A stretch of DNA of 36,141 bases, from assembly GCA_937983495.1 (NCBI GenBank), contig CALKAA010000112.1:1-36141 (forward strand), written 5' to 3'. Below the pieces are notes generated by a model. That model was given only the letters and a program-made list of their open reading frames with translations. It did no database searches and was not told the DNA's origin. Below, one piece after another: positions 10,511 through 18,075 of the stretch; position 1 is the stretch's first letter; each line of letters opens with the position of its first letter. The stretch is from an uncultured Gemmobacter sp. Lineage in GTDB: Bacteria; Pseudomonadota; Alphaproteobacteria; Rhodobacterales; Rhodobacteraceae. A program made the position numbers and the translations under genes.

Positions 10511-11584
10511 ATGCCAGAAACATCGCGCATCTTAACGGACCTGAATGCCCGCTCACGCGAAGTCTTTCGACGTGTGGTGGAAGGATATCTCGCCTCCGGC
10601 GATCCCGTCGGATCACGCAGCCTGACCCGCGACTTTTCCGAAAAGATCAGTGCGGCCACTATCCGCAATGTCATGCAGGATTTGGAATTCCTGGGCCTGT
10701 TGGACAGCCCTCATATCTCGGCAGGTCGTATTCCCACGCAACTTGGTCTTCGCATGTTTGTTGATGGTCTCCTTGAGGTGGGTACTGTCGCATCTGCGGA
10801 TCGCGAGGCTATAGATGCCTCTTTAGGCGATAACGCACCGGATGTGTCTGTGCTTCTTGATAAGATTGGCAGCACCTTGTCAGGGATTACGGGAAGCGCT
10901 TCGATTGTGCTTGCTCCGAAACATGAAGAGGCACCCATTCGGCATATCGAATTTGTCAGCCTTGGCCCGGATCGTGCCTTGGTTGTTCTGGTCTTTTCGG
11001 ATGGCCATGTCGAGAATCGGCTTTTCAGTCCCCCTGCGGGTTTGACACCATCCGCCATGCGTGAGGCCGCAAATTTTCTCAATGCCGTTACCGAAGGCCG
11101 CACATTAAGCGATCTTCGTGGCACGATCCGGGAAGAAATTGATCGGCGCCGCCAAGAGATCGATTCACTTGCCCGTGTCTTGGTCGAAAATGGTCTGGCA
11201 CTTTGGGAAAATGCCGGTGAGGCAAGCGAGCGCTTGATTGTGCGTGGTCGGGCCAATCTTCTGGAGGGGACGGGTGAGGAAGCAGATCTGATCCGTATTC
11301 GCCACCTGTTCGATGATCTGGAGCGGAGCAAAGATATCGCTGACTTTCTGGATCTGACTGAGCAAGGCGATGGTGTCCGCATTTTTATTGGCTCAGAGAA
11401 CAAACTCTTTTCACTTTCTGGTTCCTCTCTGGTGGTCTCTCCCTATATGAACGCGGATCGAAAGATCATTGGTGCCGTTGGTGTGATCGGTCCGACTCGC
11501 CTCAATTATGGGCGTATCGTCCCGATCGTGGATTACACGGCTCAGTTGGTCGGCCGTATGGTCTCTGGTCGCAGCCGGGGATAA
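10511..11584 (+). CDS. hrcA: Heat-inducible transcription repressor HrcA
   Basis: HrcA represses chaperone genes by binding CIRCE elements. The 357-residue product has the N-terminal winged helix with REVFRRVVEGYLASGDPVGS and the conserved ISAATIRNVMQDLE, then the GLLDSPHISAGRIPTQLGLR segment, an inserted GAF-like domain and the C-terminal region with GVIGPTRLNYGRIVPIVDY. ATG 10511 is the first reasonable start; the longer frame extends into the divergent rph gene. It is followed by grpE after 19 bases. The target chaperone genes are not in this window. Confidence 0.95.
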   Translation: MPETSRILTDLNARSREVFRRVVEGYLASGDPVGSRSLTRDFSEKISAATIRNVMQDLEFLGLLDSPHISAGRIPTQLGLRMFVDGLLEVGTVASADREAIDASLGDNAPDVSVLLDKIGSTLSGITGSASIVLAPKHEEAPIRHIEFVSLGPDRALVVLVFSDGHVENRLFSPPAGLTPSAMREAANFLNAVTEGRTLSDLRGTIREEIDRRRQEIDSLARVLVENGLALWENAGEASERLIVRGRANLLEGTGEEADLIRIRHLFDDLERSKDIADFLDLTEQGDGVRIFIGSENKLFSLSGSSLVVSPYMNADRKIIGAVGVIGPTRLNYGRIVPIVDYTAQLVGRMVSGRSRG

Positions 11585-11603
11585 GAGAAGGAAGGAAACA
11601 GGT

Positions 11604-12131
11604 ATGCCGCAGGACAAGGCAGACGACAGTAATGTCGACATCTATGAGGAGTTCATCGAGGCGGATGAGCTTGATGCCCTCCGCAGCGAACGCGACGAGC
11701 TGCGGGACAAGTTCATGCGCGCCTTGGCTGATGCAGAGAATGCACGCAAGCGGGGCGAGCGTGATCGGCGTGAGGCGGAGCAATATGGCGGATCAAAACT
11801 CGCGCGCGACATGCTGCCCGTCTACGACAATCTCCGTCGTGCTCTTGACGCGGTGACAGATGAAAATCGCGCGCAATCTGCCGCGCTCATTGAGGGTGTC
11901 GAACTGACGCTTCGTGAGCTGCAATCTGTTCTCGGCAAGCATGGGGTGACGGTTGTTGCGCCTTCCGTTGGCGATCTGTTCGACCCGCAGCAGCATCAGG
12001 CGATGTTCGAGGCGCCGGTGCCTGGCACCAAAGCCGGTCATATCATTCAGGTTATGACCGAGGGCTTCATGATCCATGATCGCCTGCTGCGCCCGGCGCA
12101 GGTTGGTGTGAGCTCAAACACCGCCGGTTAA
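11604..12131 (+). CDS. grpE: Nucleotide exchange factor GrpE
   Basis: GrpE releases ADP from the chaperone DnaK. The 175-residue product has an acidic N-terminus, a long coiled-coil helix (roughly residues 20-75, with RDELRDKFMRALADAENARK), then RDMLPVYDNLRRALDAV and a C-terminal beta domain that includes GDLFDPQQHQAMFE and the closing HDRLLRPAQVGVS. AAGGAA near 11592 supports ATG 11604. It is downstream of hrcA and convergent with mutS; a parS site and a hairpin lie at that junction. Confidence 0.95.
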   Translation: MPQDKADDSNVDIYEEFIEADELDALRSERDELRDKFMRALADAENARKRGERDRREAEQYGGSKLARDMLPVYDNLRRALDAVTDENRAQSAALIEGVELTLRELQSVLGKHGVTVVAPSVGDLFDPQQHQAMFEAPVPGTKAGHIIQVMTEGFMIHDRLLRPAQVGVSSNTAG

Positions 12132-12139
12132 GGCCACGA

Positions 12140-12155
12140 TGTTTCACGTGAAACA
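12140..12155. promoter_or_regulatory. parS: parS centromere site 4
   Basis: A fourth perfect TGTTTCACGTGAAACA, in the short convergent gap between the grpE and mutS stop codons. It is the parS farthest from the putative origin in this window. Confidence 0.95.
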
Positions 12156-12157
12156 GG

Positions 12158-12179
12158 GCGCTGGCTATTTGGCCAGCGC
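12158..12179. terminator. Hairpin at the grpE-mutS junction
   Basis: A perfect 8-bp inverted repeat (GCGCTGGC, six-base loop, GCCAGCGC) spans the mutS stop and sits 26 bases after the grpE stop. It could terminate grpE transcripts, but the following bases (TGCTTTCATTT) are only a weak T-run, so this is tentative. Confidence 0.35.
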
Positions 12180-14801
12180 TGCTTTCATTTCATAGACCAG
12201 GTTCAACGCGGCCATTGGCGTTAATTCATCTGGGTTCACAGCAGACAGCCGGTCCTCAACGACAGAGGTCTTCGCTGGCTTGGCTGGGGCAGGGGGGGCA
12301 ACCCGGAACAAAGGCAAATCGTCAATCAGAGTTTTTTGCTTTTGACCTCCTGTTCTTTCTCCTGCCTCCAGTGCTTCAAGCACAACCTTTGCCCGCTCGA
12401 TAACCGCCGCAGGCAAGCCCGCCAAACGCGCGACCTGCACACCATAGCTGCGATCCGCAGCCCCTTTGCGCACCTCATGCAGGAAGATCACATCCCCTTC
12501 CCACTCCTTGACAGCCACGGTGGCATTTTCGACCCCGGGCAGTTTCCCCGCCAAAGCCGTCATTTCATGGTAATGCGTGGCAAAGAGAGCGCGACAGCGG
12601 TTCACATCATGCAGATGCTCCAGTGTTGCCCAGGCAATGCTCAGCCCATCATAAGTTGCAGTACCGCGTCCGATTTCATCTAGAATCACCAAGGCGCGAC
12701 TGTCTGCCTGATTGAGAATTGCTGCTGTCTCCACCATCTCGACCATGAAGGTCGAACGTCCGCGTGCCAGATCATCGCTGGCACCCACCCTGCTGAACAG
12801 TTGGCTGACAAGCCCGATATGCGCCATACGCGCTGGCACATAGGAGCCTGCCTGGGCCAACAGGGCGATCAGCGCATTCTGTCGCAGGAAGGTCGATTTA
12901 CCAGCCATGTTCGGGCCGGTCAGCAACCACACCGCTGGCGTCTTGTCAGTCGTCAGGGCGCAGTCATTGGCAACAAACGGCACGCCCTGTCTGCGCAGGG
13001 CGCGCTCGACCACCGGGTGCCTGCCGCCCTCAATCGTAAAGGCCTGCGAGCTATCGACGCGCGGCCGAACCCAATCCTCGCTCATAGCCAGATCGGCCAG
13101 GCCAGCTGTCAGATCAATCTCTGCCAAACCCGCCGCAGCCAAACCGATAGCGCCAGCGACAGCCAGCACCGCAGAGCGCAACATCGCAAAATGACGCTTC
13201 TCCAGTTCCAGCGCATGATTGCCAGCATTCAGGATGCGCGTCTCCAAGGCGCTCAGCTCCAGTGTGGTAAAGCGCACCTGATTGGCTGTCGTCTGGCGGT
13301 GGATGAAGGTCTCGCTCAAGGGTGGTGCGAGCATCTTCTCGGCATGGGTGGAGGTCGTCTCGATGAAATAGCCCAGTACATTATTATGTTTGATCTTCAG
13401 GCTCTGTACGCCAGTTCGCGCCACATAATCGGCCTGCATGGCAGCAATCACGCCCCGGCCTTCATCCCGCAAGCGCCGTGTTTGATCCAATTCGGGGTCA
13501 AAACCCTCGGCAATAAACCCGCCATCCCGGGCCAGAAGCGGAGGCTCTACCACAAGGGATTGATTTAACAAGGAAATAATTTCGTCATTGCCCACCAGCC
13601 CAGCCGAGGCTTGCCGCAGCAATGGGTCTTCAACCCCTGACATTCGGCGGGCAATCAATGCTGCCTGTTCCAGCCCGTTGCGCATCGCAGCCAGGTCGCG
13701 CGGCCCGCCCCGATCGAGCGACAGCCGGGACAGTGCCCGGTCCATGTCCGGTGCCCGCCGCAAAGCGTCGCGCAGATCCTCACGCAGCCGCGCATCTTCC
13801 AGCAACAGCGCCACGGCCGCATGCCGGGCTGCGATTTGCCACAGATCGCGAGAGGGGGACGACAGCCGTCGCTCCAACAGCCGCGCGCCGCCTGCTGTCA
13901 CGGTTCGGTCCACCACATCCAGCAGAGAACCTGAGCGCCCGCCGGTCATCGCCGTCGTGATTTCCAGATTTCGCCGCGTTGCAGCATCAATCTGCATGGA
14001 CCCGCCAAGGGATTCTCGCTGTGGCGCGCGCAACAAGGGCAGTTTGCCGCGTTGGGTCAAGTCCAGATAATCGACCAGTGCACCCATCGCCGCAATCTCT
14101 GCCCGATCAAAAGCGCCAAAGGCCTCCAGCGTGCCGACCTGCCACAACGCGCAAAGTCGTTTTTCTGCTCCGGCACTGTCAAACGACCCTCTTGAAAGTG
14201 CGGTTACAGAGCCGCCCAGGTCTTCCACCAGACCGCGCAGGTCACCCTCATGTCCTTCGCTCAACAAGACCTCACGCGGGGAGAGCCTTGCCAGTTCGGG
14301 TGAGAGCCGTGACCTGGGGCAGGGCATCACGCGCAGCTCACCGGTTGAAATATCGGTCCAGGCCAGCGCGCCTTCATCGCGCACCTCGGCAAAGGCGCAG
14401 AGGTAGTTGTGCCGCCGCGCCTCCAATAGCGTGTCTTCGGTCAGCGTGCCGGGGGTCACCAGCCGGACCACATCACGCCGGACCACCGATTTAGAGCCGC
14501 GCTTCTTGGCCTCTGCCGGGTCTTCCATCTGTTCGGCAATCGCCACCCGAAAGCCCTTGCGGATCAGTGCCAGCAAATAGCCCTCCGCCGCATGCACCGG
14601 CACCCCACACATCGGGATCGGCTGGCCCAGATGAAAGCCCCGCTTGGTCAGTGCAATATCCAGCGCTTCCGCCGCCGCCTCGGCATCAGCAAAGAACATC
14701 TCGTAGAAATCGCCCATCCGGTAAAACAGGATCGCGTCGGAATAGCCCGCCTTGATTTCCAGATATTGCGCCATCATTGGCGTCACGGTCTCATCAGTCA
14801 C
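12165..14801 (-). CDS. mutS: DNA mismatch repair protein MutS
   Basis: MutS recognises base mismatches and small loops and recruits MutL. The 878-residue product has the mismatch-reading Phe-X-Glu in GDFYEMF (F32, E34), the connector, lever and clamp regions, and a C-terminal ABC-type ATPase. Walker A is GPNMAGKS at 629-636, the signature region follows in FSRVGASDDLARGRSTFMVE, and Walker B plus D-loop is VILDEIGRGTATYDG near 705. The C-terminal tail after about 810 is rich in Ala/Pro. It is divergent from maeB with a 126-base gap. Codon use is much more GC-rich than in the genes to its left. Confidence 0.97.
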   Translation of the reverse strand: MTDETVTPMMAQYLEIKAGYSDAILFYRMGDFYEMFFADAEAAAEALDIALTKRGFHLGQPIPMCGVPVHAAEGYLLALIRKGFRVAIAEQMEDPAEAKKRGSKSVVRRDVVRLVTPGTLTEDTLLEARRHNYLCAFAEVRDEGALAWTDISTGELRVMPCPRSRLSPELARLSPREVLLSEGHEGDLRGLVEDLGGSVTALSRGSFDSAGAEKRLCALWQVGTLEAFGAFDRAEIAAMGALVDYLDLTQRGKLPLLRAPQRESLGGSMQIDAATRRNLEITTAMTGGRSGSLLDVVDRTVTAGGARLLERRLSSPSRDLWQIAARHAAVALLLEDARLREDLRDALRRAPDMDRALSRLSLDRGGPRDLAAMRNGLEQAALIARRMSGVEDPLLRQASAGLVGNDEIISLLNQSLVVEPPLLARDGGFIAEGFDPELDQTRRLRDEGRGVIAAMQADYVARTGVQSLKIKHNNVLGYFIETTSTHAEKMLAPPLSETFIHRQTTANQVRFTTLELSALETRILNAGNHALELEKRHFAMLRSAVLAVAGAIGLAAAGLAEIDLTAGLADLAMSEDWVRPRVDSSQAFTIEGGRHPVVERALRRQGVPFVANDCALTTDKTPAVWLLTGPNMAGKSTFLRQNALIALLAQAGSYVPARMAHIGLVSQLFSRVGASDDLARGRSTFMVEMVETAAILNQADSRALVILDEIGRGTATYDGLSIAWATLEHLHDVNRCRALFATHYHEMTALAGKLPGVENATVAVKEWEGDVIFLHEVRKGAADRSYGVQVARLAGLPAAVIERAKVVLEALEAGERTGGQKQKTLIDDLPLFRVAPPAPAKPAKTSVVEDRLSAVNPDELTPMAALNLVYEMKAALAK

Positions 14802-14927
14802 GGGCGGCCCTCCATCATTGTGCCGACCCTACAAAACCGCCCGCGTGGCGAAAAGCGCCAAACCGCAATTGGCAGAGGGCGGGCAGGGCGTTATGAGGTT
14901 CAGGAACCCCAACAGGATGGCCCCCTG

Positions 14928-17183
14928 ATGACCAAGACCAAAATCACCGCCGAAGAGGCGCTCGCCTATCACCTTGAGCCGCGCCCCGGCAAATACGACA
15001 TCGTGGCCTCGACCCCGATGGCCACACAGCGCGACCTGTCGCTGGCCTATAGCCCTGGCGTTGCCGTGCCGGTCCATGCGATCGCCGAGCGCCCGGAGAC
15101 GGCGTATGATTACACTGTCAAAGGCAATATGGTTGCCGTGATCTCGAATGGCACCGCCATTCTGGGTCTTGGCAACCTGGGTGCGCTGGCCTCCAAGCCG
15201 GTGATGGAAGGCAAAGCGGTTCTGTTCAAGCGTTTCGCCGATGTCAACGCCATCGACATCGAGTTGGACACCGAAGACCCGGAAGAGATTATCAAGGCCG
15301 TTTCTCTTATGGGCCCCACTTTTGGCGGCATCAATCTGGAGGACATCAAGGCCCCCGAATGTTTCATCATCGAGCAACGCCTCAAAGAGATGATGGATAT
15401 TCCGGTGTTCCATGACGACCAGCATGGCACCGCCGTGATCTGCGCCGCCGGTCTGCTGAACGCGCTGGAGATCAGCGGCAAGAAGATCGAAGATGTGAAA
15501 ATCGTCCTCAACGGTGCCGGTGCTGCCGGGATTGCCTGTCTGGAACTCCTGAAATCCATGGGTGCGCGGCATGACAATTGCATCATGTGCGACACCAAGG
15601 GCGTGATCTATCAAGGTCGCACCGAGGGCATGAACCAGTGGAAATCGGCCCATGCTGCCCGCACCGAGGCCCGCACGCTGGAGGAGGCGATGCAGGGCGC
15701 CGATGTCTTCCTGGGTGTGTCCGCCAAGGGTGCCGTGACGCCTGAAATGGTCGCCAGCATGGCCGAAAACCCGGTCATCTTCGCCATGGCCAACCCAGAT
15801 CCAGAGATCACCCCGGAGGAGGCGCACGCCGTCCGCGCCGATGCTATCGTCGCCACGGGCCGCAGCGATTACCCCAATCAGGTGAACAACGTCCTGGGCT
15901 TCCCCTACCTGTTCCGTGGCGCGCTCGACATCCACGCTCGCGCCATCAATGACGAGATGAAGATCGCCTGCGCCAAGGCCCTCGCCGCCCTCGCCCGCGA
16001 GGATGTGCCCGATGAGGTCGCCATGGCCTATGGCCGCAAGCTTGCCTTCGGCCGCGATTACATCATCCCCACCCCCTTCGACCCGCGCCTGATCCATGTG
16101 ATCCCCCCCGCCGTCGCCAAGGCGGGTATGGATACTGGCGTCGCGCGCCGCCCGATCATCGACCTGAAAGGCTATGAGGCCGCGCTCAAGGCCCGGATGG
16201 ACCCAACCGCCTCGATCCTGCAAGGCGTCCATGCCCGCGCCAAGGCCGCTCAGGCCCGCATGATCTTTGCCGAGGGCGACGACCCGCGCGTGCTGCGCGC
16301 GGCCGTGGCCTATCAGCGCGCCGGGCTCGGCAAGGCCCTTGTGGTGGGGCGTGAAACCGAAGTGCGCGAAAAGCTGGAGGCCGCCGGCCTGCAAGACGCT
16401 GTGCGCGAGCTGGAGGTGGTGAATGCCGGCAACAGCCGCCACCTTGATCAGTATAAGGACTTCCTCTATCAACGCCTGCAACGTCAGGGCTTCGATGATC
16501 ACGATATCCGCCGCCTCGCCACGCGTGATCGCCATGTGTTCTCGGCGCTCATGCTGGCCCATGGTCATGGCGATGGCCTGATCACGGGGGCCACGCGCAA
16601 GTCGGCGCATGTGCTCAGCCTGATCAACCATGTGTTTGACGCCAAGGCCGCTGATGGTGCCGTGGGCGTCACAGCTTTGCTGCACAAGGGCCGGATCGTG
16701 CTGATCTCTGACACTCTTGTGCATGAATGGCCTGATGCGCAGGATCTGGCACAGATCGCCATTCGCTCGGCCAGCGTGGCGCGCGGGCTTGGGCTGGAGC
16801 CGCGCGTGGCTTTCGTCAGCTTCTCGACCTTTGGCTACCCTGTTTCCGAGCGCGCGACCAAGATGCACGATGCACCGAAGGCGCTGGATGCCATGAAGGT
16901 CGATTTCGAATATGATGGCGAAATGGCGGTGGATGTGGCGTTGAACGCGCAGGCCATGTCGCAATATCCGTTCTGCCGTCTGTCGGGCCCTGCCAATATC
17001 CTTGTGGTTCCAGCCCGGCATTCGGCCTCGATTTCAGTCAAGCTGATGCAGGAAATGGCGGGCGCGACGGTCATTGGTCCCATCCTGACCGGGGTCAAGA
17101 AGCCGATCCAGATCTGTTCGACCAATTCAACAGTGAACGATATCCTCAATATGGCGGCTCTGGCCGCTTGCAAGATCGGCTAA
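14928..17183 (+). CDS. maeB: NADP-dependent malic enzyme with C-terminal phosphotransacetylase-like domain
   Basis: Oxidative decarboxylation of malate to pyruvate with NADP, feeding gluconeogenesis and NADPH supply. The 751-residue product is the large MaeB form. The malic domain at about 1-430 has YSPGVAVPVHAI, the metal-binding FHDDQHGTAVI at 161-171 and the NADP-binding LNGAGAAGIACLELL. The phosphotransacetylase-like domain at about 435-745 begins ARMIFAEGDDPRVLRAAVAY; in this family it is regulatory (acetyl-CoA binding), not catalytic. I chose ATG 14928, preceded by AGGA at 14914; the open frame back to 14592 overlaps mutS and is a shadow. A ribokinase-like gene follows after 14 bases. 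Confidence 0.95.
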   Translation: MTKTKITAEEALAYHLEPRPGKYDIVASTPMATQRDLSLAYSPGVAVPVHAIAERPETAYDYTVKGNMVAVISNGTAILGLGNLGALASKPVMEGKAVLFKRFADVNAIDIELDTEDPEEIIKAVSLMGPTFGGINLEDIKAPECFIIEQRLKEMMDIPVFHDDQHGTAVICAAGLLNALEISGKKIEDVKIVLNGAGAAGIACLELLKSMGARHDNCIMCDTKGVIYQGRTEGMNQWKSAHAARTEARTLEEAMQGADVFLGVSAKGAVTPEMVASMAENPVIFAMANPDPEITPEEAHAVRADAIVATGRSDYPNQVNNVLGFPYLFRGALDIHARAINDEMKIACAKALAALAREDVPDEVAMAYGRKLAFGRDYIIPTPFDPRLIHVIPPAVAKAGMDTGVARRPIIDLKGYEAALKARMDPTASILQGVHARAKAAQARMIFAEGDDPRVLRAAVAYQRAGLGKALVVGRETEVREKLEAAGLQDAVRELEVVNAGNSRHLDQYKDFLYQRLQRQGFDDHDIRRLATRDRHVFSALMLAHGHGDGLITGATRKSAHVLSLINHVFDAKAADGAVGVTALLHKGRIVLISDTLVHEWPDAQDLAQIAIRSASVARGLGLEPRVAFVSFSTFGYPVSERATKMHDAPKALDAMKVDFEYDGEMAVDVALNAQAMSQYPFCRLSGPANILVVPARHSASISVKLMQEMAGATVIGPILTGVKKPIQICSTNSTVNDILNMAALAACKIG

Positions 17184-17197
17184 AAGGGGCGTGTGGC

Positions 17198-18061
17198 ATG
17201 ACGGTTTACAATCTGGGTTCGATCAATATCGACCACGTTTACCGCGTGCCACACCTGCCTGCACCGGGGGAAACCCTCTCGGCGCAGGTCTATTCACAGG
17301 GATTGGGGGGCAAGGGTGCCAACCAATCCGTTGCCGCGGCGCGTGCAGGGGCGAGGGCCGTGCATATCGGTGCCATTGGTGGCAACACCCATTGGGTGCT
17401 GGATCAGTTACAGCAATATGGTGTTGATATCTCATGCGTTTCCACGCTGGCCGAGGCCACGGGTCATGCCATTATCAATGTCGATCCAGAGGCTGAAAAT
17501 GCCATCGTTATCTATCCTGGTGCCAACCGTGCCTTGACCCCCGCTATGGTGCAAACGGCCTTATCCGGGGCTTTGCCGGGAGATACGCTGCTGATCCAGA
17601 ACGAAACCTCTGCACAGGCCGAGGGGGCAGCATTGGCCGCCGCAAAGGGTCTGCGCGTGGTTTATTCGGCTGCACCCTTCGATATTGATGCGGTCAAGGC
17701 TGTACTGCCACACACCAGCCTGTTGGTGATGAACGAGATCGAGGCGGAACAGACCCGCGAGGCCCTGGGTGCCTTGCCGCCGCTGGATTGCATCATCACC
17801 AAGGGCGCGAAAGGTGCCGAATGGCTTTCCGCAGGCGCAGAGCCGCTTTTCATGCCCGCTTTCCAGGTTGTCCCGGTTGATACGACCGGCGCGGGTGATA
17901 CCTTTATTGGCACTTTGGCTGCCGCACTCGATCTCGGGCTGGATCGCGCGGCGGCTATGCGCCGTGCATCAGCCTCTTCGGCGTTGCAAGTGACGCGTGT
18001 CGGTGCCGCTCAGGCGATTCCAACTGCGGCTGAGGTGGAGGCTTTTCTGCAAAAACAGTGA
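17198..18061 (+). CDS. Ribokinase-type sugar kinase (PfkB family)
   Basis: An ATP-dependent PfkB-family carbohydrate kinase, most like ribokinase. The 287-residue product shows the N-terminal SINIDHVYRVPHLPAPGETL, the first signature GGKGANQSVAAARAG at 37-51 and the second signature DTTGAGDTF with catalytic D234. The substrate is not certain from sequence: the NIDHVY start and GGKGANQ favour ribose, but there is no ribose transporter or rbs regulator beside it. ATG 17198 is preceded by AGGGG at 17185. It probably shares a transcript with maeB and converges on addA, with a hairpin covering both stops. Confidence 0.85.
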   Translation: MTVYNLGSINIDHVYRVPHLPAPGETLSAQVYSQGLGGKGANQSVAAARAGARAVHIGAIGGNTHWVLDQLQQYGVDISCVSTLAEATGHAIINVDPEAENAIVIYPGANRALTPAMVQTALSGALPGDTLLIQNETSAQAEGAALAAAKGLRVVYSAAPFDIDAVKAVLPHTSLLVMNEIEAEQTREALGALPPLDCIITKGAKGAEWLSAGAEPLFMPAFQVVPVDTTGAGDTFIGTLAAALDLGLDRAAAMRRASASSALQVTRVGAAQAIPTAAEVEAFLQKQ

Positions 18062-18075
18062 CGTTTTCACGTCAC
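18058..18075. terminator. Hairpin spanning the ribokinase and addA stops
   Basis: A perfect inverted repeat, GTGACGT - TTTC - ACGTCAC, includes both convergent stop codons. A bidirectional terminator is possible, although no T-run follows on either side. Confidence 0.3.

Noticed and set aside
14592..14927. 336-base N-terminal extension of maeB
   Set aside because: It overlaps the conserved N-terminus of mutS on the other strand, and the product from ATG 14928 already begins like other malic enzymes with a ribosome-binding site before it.
14829..17021. 730-codon open frame on the minus strand opposite maeB
   Set aside because: It is an antisense shadow of a GC-rich gene: maeB has clear catalytic motifs on the plus strand, while the antisense product is His/Gly/Ala-rich low-complexity text with no domain I recognise.
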